A stretch of DNA of 64,000 nt from positions 5,518,001 to 5,582,000 of the forward strand of contig JAWQEG010000710.1 of the NCBI GenBank assembly GCA_033782935.1. Direction: 5' to 3'. The notes under the pieces were generated by a model. It saw only the letters and a program-made list of their open reading frames with translations. It made no database searches and was not told the origin of the DNA. Of this stretch, positions 23,738 to 37,110 are shown one piece after another (within the stretch, counting starts at the first letter, position 1; each line of letters starts with the position of its first letter). The DNA is from Petrolisthes cinctipes (taxonomy: Eukaryota > Arthropoda > Malacostraca > Decapoda > Porcellanidae). The position numbers were made by a program, and so were the translations under genes.

Positions 23738-24730
23738 GTGTTAGAGTATTTTCAAAATACAGGCCAAAAACATACTGAAAATCGATCTTTTAGGAGCCCA
23801 AAAGTCGATATGTGCATTCATCTTCTGTACCCGTTTATATCTCAAATTTTGGCCCTAAACACCCGAAAATTCGATATTTTGGGGTCCCAGAAGCGATCTG
23901 TACATGCCTACTCCGTGTTAGAGTATTTTCAAAATTCAGGCCCAAAACATGCTGAAAATCGATATTTTTGGTGCCCAAAGTCAATATGTGCATGTATCTT
24001 CTGTACCCGTTTATATCTCAAATTCAGGCTCAAAACACCCGAAAATTCAATATTTTGGGGTCCCAGAAGCAATCTGTACAGTGCTAGAATATTTTCAAAA
24101 TATAGGCTAAAAACATGCTAAAAATCGATCTTTTAGGTGCCAAAAAGTCGATATCTCAAATTCAGTCCCAAAACACCCGAAAATTCAATATTTAGGGGTC
24201 CCAGAAGCGATCTGTACATGCCAACTCCGTGTTAGAGTATTTTCAAAATACATGCTCAAAACATACTGAAAATCGATCTTTTAGGTGCACAAAAGTCGAT
24301 ATGTGCATGCATCTTCAGTACTCGTTTATATCTCAAATTCAGGCTCAAAACACCCGAAAATTCGATATTTTGGGGTCCCAGAAGCGATCTGTACATGCCT
24401 AATCCGTGTTAGAGTATTTTCAAAATTCAGGCCCAAAACATGCTGAAAATCGATATTTTTGGTGCCCAAAGTCAATATGTGCATGTATTTTCTGTACCCG
24501 TTTATATCTCAAATTCAGGCTCAAAACACCCGAAAATTCAATATTTAGGGGGTCCCAGAAGCAATCTGTACATGCCTACTCAGTGCTAGAATATTTTCAA
24601 AATATAGGCTAAAAACATGCTAAAAATCGATCTTTTAGGTGCCAAAAAGTCGATATCTCAAATTCAGTCCCAAAACACCAGAAAATTCGATATTTAGGGG
24701 CACCAGAAGCGATCTGTACATGCCTACTCC
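23738..24730 (+). repeat. A1-B1-C1 (491 bp) and a fused A2/A1-B1-C1 unit
   Basis: 24229-24405 starts like the A2 at 34427 (cttcagtactcg) but ends like the A1 at 34928 (attcgatattttgg, gcgatctg, cctaatccg). It is followed by the B1 with atttagggggtcc also seen at 35105. Relative to the later copy, 501 bp are missing. Confidence 0.8.
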
Positions 24731-25408
24731 GTGTTAGAGTATTTTCAAAATACATGCTCAAAACATACTGAAAATCGATCTTTTAGGTGCACAAAAGTCG
24801 ATATGTGCATGCATCTTCAGTACCCGTTTATATCTCAAATTCAGGCTCAAAACACCCGAAAATTCAATATTTTGGGGTCCCAGAAGCAATCTGTACATGC
24901 CTACTCAGTGTTAGAGTATTTTCAAAATACATGCTCAAAACATACTGAAAATCGATCTTTTAGGTGCACAAAAGTTGATATGTGCATGCATCTTCAGTAC
25001 CCGTTTATATCTCAAATTCAGGCTCAAAACACCCGAAAATTCAATATTTTGGGGTCCCAGAAGCAATCTGTACATGCCTACTCCGTGTTAGAGTATTTTC
25101 AAAATTCAGGCCCAAAACATGCTGAAAATCGATATTTTTGGTGCCCAAAGTCAATATGTGCATGTATCTTCTGTACCCGTTTATATTTCAAATTCAGGCT
25201 CAAAACACCCGAAAAATCAATATTTTGGGGTCCCAGAAGCAATCTGTACATGCCTACTCAGTGCTAGAATATTTTCAAAATATAGGCTAAAAACATGCTA
25301 AAAATCGATCTTTTAGGTGCCAAAAAGTCGATATCTCAAATTCAGTCCCAAAACACCCGAAAATTCGATATTTAGGGGTCCCAGAAGCGATCTGTACATG
25401 CCTACTCC
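24731..25408 (+). repeat. A2-A2-B1-C1 tetramer (678 bp)
   Basis: Monomers start at 24731, 24908, 25085 and 25261. The second A2 has aagttgatatg and the B1 has cccgaaaaatcaat. The same unit recurs at 35430-36107, offset 10,699 bp, and an A2-A2-B2-C2 version is at 41266. Confidence 0.87.
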
Positions 25409-26724
25409 GTGTTAGAGTATTTTCAAAATACATGCTCAAAACATACTGAAAATCGATCTTTTAGGTGAAAAAAAGTCAATATGTGCATGCATCTTCAGTA
25501 CCCGTTTATATCTCAAATTCAGGCTCAAAACACCCGAAAATTCAATATTTTGGGGTCCCAGAAGCAATCTGTACATGCCTACTCAGTGTTAGAGTATTTT
25601 CAAAATACAGGCCCAAAACATGCTGAAAATCGATATTTTAGATGCCCAAAGTCAATATGTGCATGTATCTTCTGTACCCGTTTATATCTCAAATTCAGGC
25701 TCAAAACACCCGAAAATTCAATATTTTGGGGTCCCAGAAGCAATCTGTACATGCCTACACAGTGCTAGAATATTTTCAAAATATAGGCTAAAAACAGGCT
25801 AAAAATCGATATTATAGGTGCCAAAAAATCGATATCTCAAATTCAGTCCCATAACACCCGAAAATTCGATATTTAGAGGTCCCAGAAGGTATCTGTACAT
25901 GCCTACTCCGTGTTAGAGTATTTTCAAAATACAGGCCAAAAACATACTGAAAATCGATCTTTTAGGGGCCCAAAAGTCGATATGTGCATTCATCTTCTGT
26001 ACCCGTTTATATCTCAAATTCTGGCCCTAAACACCCGAAAATTCGATATTTTGGGGTACCAGAAGCGATCTGTACATGCCTACTCCGTGTTAGAGTATTT
26101 TCAAAATTCAGGCCCAAAACATGCTGAAAATCGATATTTTTGGTGCCCAAAGTCAATATGTGCATGTGTCTTCTGTACCCGTTTATATCTCAAATTCAGG
26201 CTCAAAACACCCGAAAATTCAATATTTTGGGGTCCCAGAAGCAATCTGTACAGTGCTAGAATATTTTCAAAATATAGGCTAAAAACATGCTAAAAATCGA
26301 TCTTTTAGGTGCCAAAAAGTCAATATCTCAAATTCAGTCCCAAAACACCCGAAAATTCGATATTTAGGGGTCCCAGAAGCGATCTGTACATGCATACTCC
26401 GTGTTAGAGTATTTTCAAAATACAGGCCCAAAACATGCTGAAAATCGATATTTTAGATGCCCAAAGTCAATATGTGCATGTATCTTCTGTACCCGTTTAT
26501 ATCTCAAATTCAGGCTCAAAACACCCGAAAATTCAATATTTTGGGGTCCCAGAAGCAATCTGTACATGCCTACACAGTGCTAGAATATTTTCAAAATATA
26601 GGCGAAAAACATGCTAAAAATCGACATTTTAGGTGCCAATAAATCGACATCTCAAATTCAGTCCCAAAACACCCGAAAATTCGATATTTAGAGGTCCCAG
26701 AAGGTATATGTACAAACCTACTCC
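25409..26724 (+). repeat. A2-B2-C2, A1-B1-C1 (491 bp) and a B2-C2 dimer
   Basis: Unit 25409 has ggtgaaaaaaagtcaatatg. Unit 25910 has ttaggggcccaaaag, gtgcattcatc and ggggtaccag. At 26401 a B2 (176 bp) follows C1 directly, without an A. The C2 monomers carry aaaacaggctaaaaatcgatattat and ggcgaaaaac. 25409-26252 recurs at 29082 (offset 3673). Confidence 0.84.
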
Positions 26725-27579
26725 GTGTTAGAGTATTTTCAAAATACAGGCCAAAAACATACTGAAAATCGATCTTTCAGGTGCCCAAAAGTCGATATGT
26801 GCATGCATCTTCTGTACCCGTTTATATCTCAAATTCTGGCCCTAAACACCCGAAAATTCGATATTTTGGGGTCCCAGAAGCGATCTGTACATGCCTACTC
26901 CGTGTTAGAGTATTTTCAAAATACATGCTCAAAACATACAGAAAATCGATCTTTTAGGTGCACAAAAGTCGATATGTGCATGCATCTTCAGTACCCGTTT
27001 ATATCTCAAATTTAGGCTCAAAACACCCTAAAATTCAATATTTTGGGGTCCCAGAAGCGATCTGTACATGCCTACTCCGTGTTAGAGTATTTTCAAAATA
27101 CATGCTCAAAACATACTGAAAATCGATCTTTTAGGTGCACAAAAGTCGATATGTGCATGCATCTTCAGTACCCGTTTATATCTCAAATTCAGGCTCAAAA
27201 CACCCGAAAATTCAATATTTTGGGGTCCCAGAAGCAATCTTTACATGCCTGCTCAGTGTTAGAGTATTTTCAAAATTCAGGCCCAAATCATGCTGAAAAT
27301 CGATATTTTTGCTGCCCAAAGTCAATATGTGCATGTATCTTCTGTACCCGTTTATATCTCAAATTCAGGCTCAAAACACCCGAAAATTCAATATTTTGGG
27401 GTCCCAGAAGCAATCTGTACATGCCTACTCAGTGCTAGAATATTTTCAAAATATAGGCTAAAAACATGCTAAAAATCGACATTTTAGGTGCCAAAAAATC
27501 GATATCTCAAATTCAGTCCCAAAACACCCGAAAATTCGATATTTAGAGGCCCCAGAAGGTATCTGTACATGCCTACTCC
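26725..27579 (+). repeat. Pentamer A1-A2-A2-B1-C2 (855 bp), copy 1
   Basis: Monomers start at 26725, 26902, 27079, 27256 and 27432. Marks are gtatatgtacaaacc just before it, gatctttcagg, catacagaaaatcg, aatttaggctc and tttgctgccc. It recurs at 30223-31077, offset 3498. Confidence 0.88.
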
Positions 27580-28580
27580 GTGTTAGAGTATTTTCAAAAT
27601 ACAGGCCAAAAACATACTGAAAATCGATCTTTTAGGTGCACAAAAGTCGATATGTGCATTCGTCTTCTGTACCCGTTTATATCTCAAATTCTGGCCCTAA
27701 ACACCCGAAAATTCGATATTTTGGGGTCCCAGAAGCGATCTGTACATGCCTACTCCGTGTTAGAGTATTTTCAAAATTCAGGCCCAAAACATGCTGAAAA
27801 TCGATATTTTTGGTGCCCAAAGTCAATATGTGCATGTATCTTCTGTACCCGTTTATATCTCAAATTCAGGCTCAAAACACCCGAAAATTCAATATTTTGG
27901 GGTCCCAGAAGCAATCTGTACATGCCTACTCAGTGCTAGAATATTTTCAAAATATAGGCTAAAAACATGCTAAAAATCGACATTTTAGGTGCCAAAAAAT
28001 CGATATCTCAAATTCAGTCTCAAAACACCCGAAAATTCGATATTTAGAGGTCCCAGAAGGTATCTGTACATGCCTACTCCGTGTTAGAGTATTTTCAAAA
28101 TATAGGCCAAAAACATACTGAAAATCGATCTTTTAGGTGCCCAAAAGTCGATATGTGCATGCATCTTCTGTACCCGTTTATATCTCAAATTCTGGCCCTA
28201 AACACCCGAAAATTCGATATTTTGGGGTCCCAGAAGCGATCTATACATCCTTACTCCGTGTTAGAGTATTTTCAAAATACAGGCCCTAAACATGCTGAAA
28301 ATCGATATTTTAAATGCCCAAAGTCAATATGTGCATGTATCTTCTGTACCCGTTTATATCTCAAATTCAGGCTCAAAACACCCGAAAATTCAATATTTTG
28401 GGGTCCCAGAAGCAATCTGTACATGCCTACACAGTGCTAGAATATTTTCAAAATATAGGCTAAAAACATGCTAAAAATCGATCTTTTAGGTAACAAAAAT
28501 CGATATCTCAAATTCAGTCCCAAAACACCCGAAAATTCGATATTTAGAGGCCCCAGAAGGTATCTGTACATGCCTACTCC
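27580..28580 (+). repeat. Two trimers, copy 1
   Basis: 27580 is A1-B1-C2 with gtgcattcgtc. 28081 is A1-B2-C (500 bp) with aatataggcc, ctatacatccttac and ggccctaaacatg. Both recur at 31579 and 32080, offset 3999. Confidence 0.87.
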
Positions 28581-29582
28581 GTGTTAGAGTATTTTCAAAA
28601 TACAGGCCAAAAACATACTGAAAATCGATCTTTTAGGTGCCCAAAAGTCGATATGTGCATGCATCTTCTGTACCCGTTTATATCTCAAATTCTGGCCCTA
28701 AACACCCGAAAATTCGATATTTTGGGGTCCCAGAAGCGATCTGTACATGCTTACTCCGTGTTAGAGTATTTTCAAAATTCAGGACCAAAACATGCTGAAA
28801 ATCGATATTTTTGGTGCCCAAAGTCAATATGTGCATGTATCTTCTGTACCCGTTTATATCTCAAATTCAGGCTCAAAACACCCGAAAAATCAATATTTTG
28901 GGGTCCCAGAAGCAATCTGTACATGCCTACTCAGTGCTAGAATATTTTCAAAATATAGGCTAAAAACATGCTAAAAATCGATCTTTTAGGTGCCAAAAAG
29001 TCGATATCTCAAATTCAGTCCCAAAACACCCGAAAATTCGATATTTAGGGGTCCCAGAAGCGATCTGTACATGCCTACTCCGTGTTAGAGTATTTTCAAA
29101 ATACATGCTCAAAACATACTGAAAATCGATCTTTTAGGTGAAAAAAAGTCAATATGTGCATGCATCTTCAGTACCCGTTTATATCTCAAATTCAGGCTCA
29201 AAACACCCGAAAATTCAATATTTTGGGGTCCCAGAAGCAATCTGTACATGCCTACTCAGTGTTAGAGTATTTTCAAAATACAGGACCAAAACATGCTGAA
29301 AATCGATATTTTAGATGCCCAAAGTCAATATGTGCATGTATCTTCTGTACCCGTTTATATCTCAAATTCAGGCTCAAAACACCCGAAAATTCAATATTTT
29401 GGGGTCCCAGAAGCAATCTGTACATGCCTACACAGTGCTAGAATATTTTCAAAATATAGGCTAAAAACAGGCTAAAAATCGATATTATAGGTGCCAAAAA
29501 ATCGATATCTCAAATTCAGTCCCATAACACCCGAAAATTCGATATTTAGGGGTCCCAGAAGGTATCTGTACATGCCTACTCC
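28581..29582 (+). repeat. A1-B1-C1 with chimeric B1, then A2-B2-C2
   Basis: The A1 and the left part of the B1 (28758-28933, caggaccaaaac) match 32580. The right part of that B1 (cccgaaaaatcaat) and everything after it match 25085 onward. The junction lies between about 28786 and 28886. Confidence 0.82.
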
Positions 29583-30222
29583 GTGTTAGAGTATTTTCAA
29601 AATACAGGCCAAAAACATACTGAAAATCGATCTTTTAGGGGCCCAAAAGTCGATATGTGCATTCATCTTCTGTACACGTTTATATCTCAAATTCTGGCCC
29701 TAAACACCCGAAAATTCGATATTTTGGGGTACCAGAAGCGATCTGTACATGCCTACTCCGTGTTAGAGTATTTTCAAAATTCAGGCCCAAAACATGCTGA
29801 AAATCGATATTTTTGGTGCCCAAAGTCAATATGTGCATGTGTCTTCTGTACCCGTTTATATCTCAAATTCAGGCTCAAAACACCCGAAAATTCAATATTT
29901 TGGGGTCCCAGAAGCAATCTGTACAGTGCTAGAATATTTTCAAAATATAGGCTAAAAACATGCTAAAAATCGATCTTTTAGGTGCCAAAAAGTCAATATC
30001 TCAAATTCAGTCCCAAAACACCCGAAAATTCAATTATTTTGGGGTCCCAGAAGCAATCTGTACATGCCTACACAGTGCTAGAATATTTTCAAAATATAGG
30101 CGAAAAACATGCTAAAAATCGACATTTTAGGTGCCAATAAATCGACATCTCAAATTCAGTCCCAAAACACCCGAAAATTCGATATTTAGAGGTCCCAGAA
30201 GGTATATGTACAAACCTACTCC
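29583..30222 (+). repeat. Irregular 640-bp unit with C1/B2 chimera
   Basis: A1 (29583), B1 of 166 bp (29760), a C1/B2 chimera (29926-30074, 149 bp, reading ttcaattattttgggg) and a C2 (30075-30222). Compared with 25910-26724, about 175 bp, equal to one monomer, has been lost at the chimera. Confidence 0.8.
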
Positions 30223-31077
30223 GTGTTAGAGTATTTTCAAAATACAGGCCAAAAACATACTGAAAATCGATCTTTCAGGTGCCCAAAAGTCGATATGTGC
30301 ATGCATCTTCTGTACCCGTTTATATCTCAAATTCTGGCCCTAAACACCCGAAAATTCGATATTTTGGGGTCCCAGAAGCGATCTGTACATGCCTACTCCG
30401 TATTAGAGTATTTTCAAAATACATGCTCAAAACATACAGAAAATCGATCTTTTAGGTGCACAAAAGTCGATATGTGCATGCATCTTCAGTACCCGTTTAT
30501 ATCTCAAATTTAGGCTCAAAACACACTAAAATTCAATATTTTGGGGTCCCAGAAGCGATCTGTACATGCCTACTCCGTGTTAGAGTATTTTCAAAATACA
30601 TGCTCAAAACATACTGAAAATCGATCTTTTAGGTGCACAAAAGTCGATATGTGCATGCATCTTCAGTACCCGTTTAAATCTCAAATTCAGGCTCAAAACA
30701 CCCGAAAATTCAATATTTTGGGGTCCCAGAAGCAATCTTTACATGCCTGCTCAGTGTTAGAGTATTTTCAAAATTCAGGCCCAAATCATGCTGAAAATCG
30801 ATATTTTTGCTGCCCAAAGTCAATATGTGCATGTATCTTCTGTACCCGTTTATATCTCAAATTCAGGCTCAAAACACCCGAAAATTCAATATTTTGGGGT
30901 CCCAGAAGCAATCTGTACACGCCTACTCAGTGCTAGAATATTTTCAAAATATAGGCTAAAAACATGCTAAAAATCGATCTTTTTGGTGCCAAAAAGTCGA
31001 TATCTCAAATTCAGTCCCAAAACACCCGAAAATTCTATATTTAGGGGTCCCAGAAGCGATCTGTACATGCCTACTCC
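30223..31077 (+). repeat. Pentamer A1-A2-A2-B1-C1 (855 bp), copy 2
   Basis: Matches 26725-27579 with scattered single-base changes (tccgtattag, cacactaaaatt, tttaaatctc, gtacacgcc). The last monomer is C1-like (gatctttttggtgcc) instead of C2. Confidence 0.86.
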
Positions 31078-32579
31078 GTGTTAGAGTATTTTCAAAATAC
31101 ATGCTCAAAACATACTGAAAATCGATCTTTTAGGTGCACAAAAGTCGATATGTGCATGCATCTTCAGTACCCGTTTATATCTCAAATTCAGGCTCAAAAC
31201 ACCCGAAAATTCAATATTTTGGGGTCCCAGAAGCAATCTGTACATGCCTACTCAGTGTTAGAGTATTTTCAAAATACAGGCCCAAAACATGCTGAAAATC
31301 GATATTTTAGATGCCCAAAGTCAATATGTGCATGTATCTTCTGTACCCGTTTATATCTCAAATTCAGGCTCAAAACACCCGAAAATTCAATATTTTGGGG
31401 TCCCAGAAGCAATCTGTATATGCCTACACAGTGCTAGAATATTTTCAAAATATAGGCTAAAAACATGCTAAAAATCGACATTTTAGGTGCCAAAAAATCG
31501 ATATCTCAAATTCAGTCCCAAAACACCCGAAAATTCGATATTTAGAGGCCCCAGAAGGTATCTGTACATGCCTACTCCGTGTTAGAGTATTTTCAAAATA
31601 CAGGCCAAAAACATACTGAAAATCGATCTTTTAGGTGCACAAAAGTCGATATGTGCATTCGTCTTCTGTACCCGTTTATATCTCAAATTTTGGCCCTAAA
31701 CACCCGAAAATTCGATATTTTGGGGTCCCAGAAGCGATCTGTACATGCCTACTCCGTGTTAGAGTATTTTCAAAATTCAGGCCCAAAACATGCTGAAAAT
31801 CGATATTTTTGGTGCCCAAAGTCAATATGTGCATGTATCTTCTGTACCCGTTTATATCTCAAATTCAGGCTCAAAACACCCGAAAATTCAATATTTTGGG
31901 GTCCCAGAAGCAATCTGTACATGCCTACTCAGTGCTAGAATATTTTCAAAATATAGGCTAAAAACATGCTAAAAATCGACATTTTAGGTGCCAAAAAATC
32001 GATATCTCAAATTCAGTCTCAAAACACCCGAAAATTCGATATTTAGAGGTCCCAGAAGGTATCTGTACATGCCTACTCCGTGTTAGAGTATTTTCAAAAT
32101 ATAGGCCAAAAACATACTGAAAATCGATCTTTTAGGTGCCCAAAAGTCGATATGTGCATGCATCTTCTGTACCCGTTTATATCTCAAATTCTGGCCCTAA
32201 ACACCCGAAAATTCGATATTTTGGGGTCCCATAAGCGATCTATACATCCTTACTCCGTGTTAGAGTATTTTCAAAATACAGGCCCTAAACATGCTGAAAA
32301 TCGATATTTTAAATGCCCAAAGTCAATATGTGCATGTATCTTCTGTACCCGTTTATATCTCAAATTCAGGCTCAAAACACCCGAAAATTCAATATTTTGG
32401 GGTCCCAGAAGCAATCTGTACATGCCTACACAGTGCTAGAATATTTTCAAAATATAGGCTAAAAACATGCTAAAAATCGATCTTTTAGGTAACAAAAATC
32501 GATATCTCAAATTCAGTCCCAAAACACCCGAAAATTCGATATTTAGAGGCCCCAGAAGGTATCTGTACATGCCTACTCC
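31078..32579 (+). repeat. A2-B2-C2 plus two trimers, copy 2
   Basis: 31078-31578 is an extra A2-B2-C2 with no counterpart between the pentamer and 27580 in copy 1, which explains the offset rising from 3498 to 3999. 31579 and 32080 repeat 27580 and 28081. Confidence 0.85.
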
Positions 32580-33935
32580 GTGTTAGAGTATTTTCAAAAT
32601 ACAGGCCAAAAACATACTGAAAATCGATCTTTTAGGTGCCCAAAAGTCGATATGTGCATGCATCTTCTGTACCCGTTTATATCTCAAATTCTGGCCCTAA
32701 ACACCCGAAAATTCGATATTTTGGGGTCCCAGAAGCGATCTGTACATGCCTACTCCGTGTTAGAGTATTTTCAAAATTCAGGACCAAAACATGCTGAAAA
32801 TCGATATTTTTGGTGCCCAAAGTCAATATGTGCATGTATCTTCTGTACCCGTTTATATCTCAAATTCAGGCTCAAAACACCCGAAAATTCAATATTTTGG
32901 GGTCCCAGAAGCAATCTGTACATGCCTACTCAGTGTTAGAGTATTTTCAAAATACAGGCCCAAAACATGCTGAAAATCGATATTTTAGATGCCCAAAGTC
33001 AATATGTGCATGTATCTTCTGTACCCGTTTATATCTCAAATTCAGGCTCAAAACACCCGAAAATTCAATATTTTGGGGTCCCAGAAGCAATCTGTACATG
33101 CCTACACAGTGCTAGAATATTTTCAAAATATAGGCTAAAAACATGCTAAAAATCGACATTTTAGGTGCCAAAAAAACGATATCTCAAATTCAGTCCCAAA
33201 ACACCCGAAAATTCGATATTTAGAGGTCCCAGAAGGTATCTGTACATGCCTACTCCTTGTTAGAGTATTTTCAAAATACAGGCCAAAAACATACTGAAAA
33301 TCGATCTTTTAGGTGCCCAAAAGTCGATATGTGCATGCATCTTCTGTACCCGTTTATATCTCAAATTCTGGCCCTAAACACCCGAAAATTCGATATTTTG
33401 GGGTCCCAGAAGCGATCTGTACATGCCTACTCCGTGTTAGAGTATTTTCAAAAATACATGCTCAAAACATACTGAAAATCGATCTTTTAGGTGCACAAAA
33501 GTCGATATGTGCATGCATCTTCAGTACCCGTTTATATCTCAAATTCAGGCTCAAAACACCCGAAAATTCAATATTTTGGGGTCCCAGAAGCAATCTGTAC
33601 ATGCCTACTCAGTGTTAGAGTATTTTCAAAATACTGGCCTAAAATATGCTGAAAATCGATATTTTAGATGCCCAAAGTCAATATGTGCATGTATCTTCTG
33701 TACCCGTTTATATCTCAAATTCAGGCTCAAAACACCAGAAAATTCAATATTTTGGGGTCCCAGAAGCAATCTGTACATGCCTACACAGTGCTAGAATATT
33801 TTCAAAATATAGGCTAAAAACATGCTAAAAATCGATATTATAAGTGCCAAAAAATCGATATCTCAAATTCAGTCCCATAACACCCGAAAATTCGATATTT
33901 AGAGGTCTCAGAAGGTATCTGTACATGCCTACTCC
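32580..33935 (+). repeat. Two tetramer units, second copy
   Basis: 32580-33256 (A1-B1-B2-C2) and 33257-33935 (A1-A2-B2-C2) repeat 22383-23737. A one-base A insertion at about 33450 (ttcaaaaatacatg) makes the second unit 679 bp. Confidence 0.87.
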
Positions 33936-35429
33936 GTGTTAGAGTATTTTCAAAATACAGGCCAAAAACATACTGAAAATCGATCTTTTAGGGGCCCAAA
34001 AGTCGATATGTGCATTCATCTTCTGTACCCGTTTATATCTCAAATTCTGGCCCTAAACACCCGAAAATTCGATATTTTGGGGTCCCAGAAGCGATCTGTA
34101 CATGCCTACTCCGTGTTAGAGTATTTTCAAAATTCAGGCCCAAAACATGCTGAAAATCGATATTTTTGGTGCCCAAAGTCAATATGTGCATGTATCTTCT
34201 GTACCCGTTTATATCTCAAATTCAGGCTGGAAACACCCGAAAATTCAATATTTTGGGGTCCCAGAAGCAATCTGTACAGTGCTAGAATATTTTCAAAATA
34301 TAGGCTAAAAACATGCTAAAAATCGATCTTTTAGGTGCCAAAAAGTCGATATCTCAAATTCAGTCCCAAAACACCCGAAAATTCAATATTTAGGGGTCCC
34401 AGAAGCGATCTGTACATGCCAACTCCGTGTTAGAGTATTTTCAAAATACATGCTCAAAACATACTGAAAATCGATCTTTTAGGTGCACAAAAGTCGATAT
34501 GTGCATGCATCTTCAGTACTCGTTTATATCTCAAATTCAGGCTCAAAACACCCGAAAATTCAATATTTTGGGGTCCCAGAAGCAATCTGTACATGCCTAC
34601 TCAGTGTTAGAGTATTTTCAAAATACAGGCCCAAAACATGCTGAAAATCGATATTTTAGATGCCCAAAGTCAATATGTGCATGTATCTTCTGTACCCGTT
34701 TATATCTCAAATTCAGGCTCAAAACACCCGAAAATTCAATATTTTGGGGTCCCAGAAGCAATCTGTACATGCCTACACAGTGCTAGAATATTTTCAAAAT
34801 ATAGGCGAAAAACATGCTAAAAATCGACATTTTAGGTGCCAATAAATCGATATCTCAAATTTAGTCCCAAAACACCCGAAAATTCGATATTTAGAGGTCC
34901 CAGAAGGTATCTGTACATGCCTAGTCCGTGTTAGAGTATTTTCAAAATACAGGCCAAAAACATACTGAAAATCGATCTTTCAGGTGCCCAAAAGTCGATA
35001 TGTGCATGTATCTTCTGTACCCGTTTATATCTCAAATTCTGGCCCTAAACACCCGAAAATTCGATATTTTGGGGTCCCAGAAGCGATCTGTACATGCCTA
35101 ATCCGTGTTAGAGTATTTTCAAAATTCAGGCCCAAAACATGCTGAAAATCGATATTTTTGGTGCCCAAAGTCAATATGTGCATGTATTTTCTGTACCCGT
35201 TTATATCTCAAATTCAGGCTCAAAACACCCGAAAATTCAATATTTAGGGGGTCCCAGAAGCAATCTGTACATGCCTACTCAGTGCTAGAATATTTTCAAA
35301 ATATAGGCTAAAAACATGCTAAAAATCGATCTTTTAGGTGCCAAAAAGTCGATATCTCAAATTCAGTCCCAAAACACCAGAAAATTCGATATTTAGGGGC
35401 ACCAGAAGCTATCTGTACATGCCTACTCC
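33936..35429 (+). repeat. Three trimers
   Basis: 33936 is A1-B1-C1 (491 bp, with caggctggaaac). 34427 is A2-B2-C2 (with agtactcg and ggcgaaaaac). 34928 is A1-B1-C1 (502 bp, with ctagtccg and atttagggggtcc). It matches 23738-24730 but retains 501 bp that is missing there. Confidence 0.85.
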
Positions 35430-36608
35430 GTGTTAGAGTATTTTCAAAATACATGCTCAAAACATACTGAAAATCGATCTTTTAGGTGCACAAAAGTCGA
35501 TATGTGCATGCATCTTCAGTACCCGTTTATATCTCAAATTCAGGCTCAAAACACCCGAAAATTCAATATTTTGAGGTCCCAGAAGCAATCTGTACATGCC
35601 TACTCAGTGTTAGAGTATTTTCAAAATACATGCTCAAAACATACTGAAAATCGATCTTTTAGGTGCACAAAAGTTGATATGTGCATGCATCTTCAGTACC
35701 CGTTTATATCTCAAATTCAGGCTCAAAACACCCGAAAATTCAATATTTTGGGGTCCCAGAAGCAATCTGTACATGCCTACTCCGTGTTAGAGTATTTTCA
35801 AAATACAGGCCCAAAACATGCTGAAAATCGATATTTTTGGTGCCCAAAGTCAATATGTGCATGTATCTTCTGTACCCGTTTATATCTCAAATTCAGGCTC
35901 AAAACACCCGAAAAATCAATATTTTGGGGTCCCAGAAGCAATCTGTACATGCCTACTCAGTGCTAGAATATTTTCAAAATATAGGCTAAAAACATGCTAA
36001 AAATCGATCTTTTAGGTGCCAAAAAGTCGATATCTCAAATTCAGTCCCAAAACACCCGAAAATTCGATATTTAGGGGTCCCAGAAGCGATCTGTACATGC
36101 CTACTCCGTGTTAGAGTATTTTCAAAATACATGCTCAAAACATACTGAAAATCGATCTTTTAGGTGCAAAAAAGTCAATATGTGCATGGATCTTCAGTAC
36201 CCGTTTATATCTCAAATTCAGGCTCAAAACACCCGAAAATTCAATATTTTGGGGTCCCAGAAGCAATCTGTACATGCCTACTCAGTGTTAGAGTATTTTC
36301 AAAATACAGGCCCAAAAGATGCTGAAAATCGATATTTTAGATGCCCAAAGTCAATATATGCATGTATCTTCTGTACCCGTTTATATCTCAAATTCAGGCT
36401 CAAAACACCCGAAAATTCAATATTTTGGGGTCCCAGAAGCAATCTGTACATGCCTACACAGTGCTAGAATATTTTCAAAATATAGGCTAAAAACAGGCTA
36501 AAAATCGATATTATAGGTGCCAAAAAATCGATATCTCAAATTCAGTCCCATAACACCCGAAAATTCGATATTTAGAGGTCCCAGAAGGTATCTGTACATG
36601 CCTACTCC
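35430..36608 (+). repeat. A2-A2-B1-C1 tetramer and A2-B2-C2 trimer, second copy
   Basis: Matches 24731-25909 at offset 10,699. The third monomer starts with an atacaggccc, B2-like left end, whereas the first copy has attcaggccc. Confidence 0.86.
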
Positions 36609-37110
36609 GTGTTAGAGTATTTTCAAAATACAGGCCAAAAACATACTGAAAATCGATCTTTTAGGGGCCCAAAAGTCGATATGTGCATTCATCTTCTGTA
36701 CCCGTTTATATCTCAAATTCAGTCCCAAAACACCCGAAAATTCGATATTTAGGGGTCCCAGAAGCGATCTGTACATGCCTACTCCGTGTTAGAGTATTTT
36801 CAAAATACATGCTCAAAACATACTGAAAATCGATCTTTTAGGTGCACAAAAGTCGATATGTGTATGCATCTTCAGTACCCGTTTATATCTCAAATTCAGG
36901 CTCAAAACACCCGAAAATTCAATATTTTGGGGTCCCAGAAGCAATCTGTACATGCCTTCTCAGTGCTAGAATATTTTCAAAATATAGGCTAAAAACATGC
37001 TAAAAATCGATCTTTTTGGTGCCAAAAAGTCGATATCTCAAATTCAGTCCCAAAACACCCGAAAATTCGATATTTAGGGGTCCCAGAAGCGATCTGTACA
37101 TGCCTACTCC
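36609..37110 (+). repeat. A1/C1 chimera, A2, C1
   Basis: 36609-36785 is A1 on the left (ttaggggcccaaaag, gtgcattcatc) and C1 on the right (attcagtcccaaaac, gatatttagggg). It is full length (177 bp) because the switch lies to the right of the region C lacks. An A2 (36786) and a C1 (36963) follow, with no B. Confidence 0.82.
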
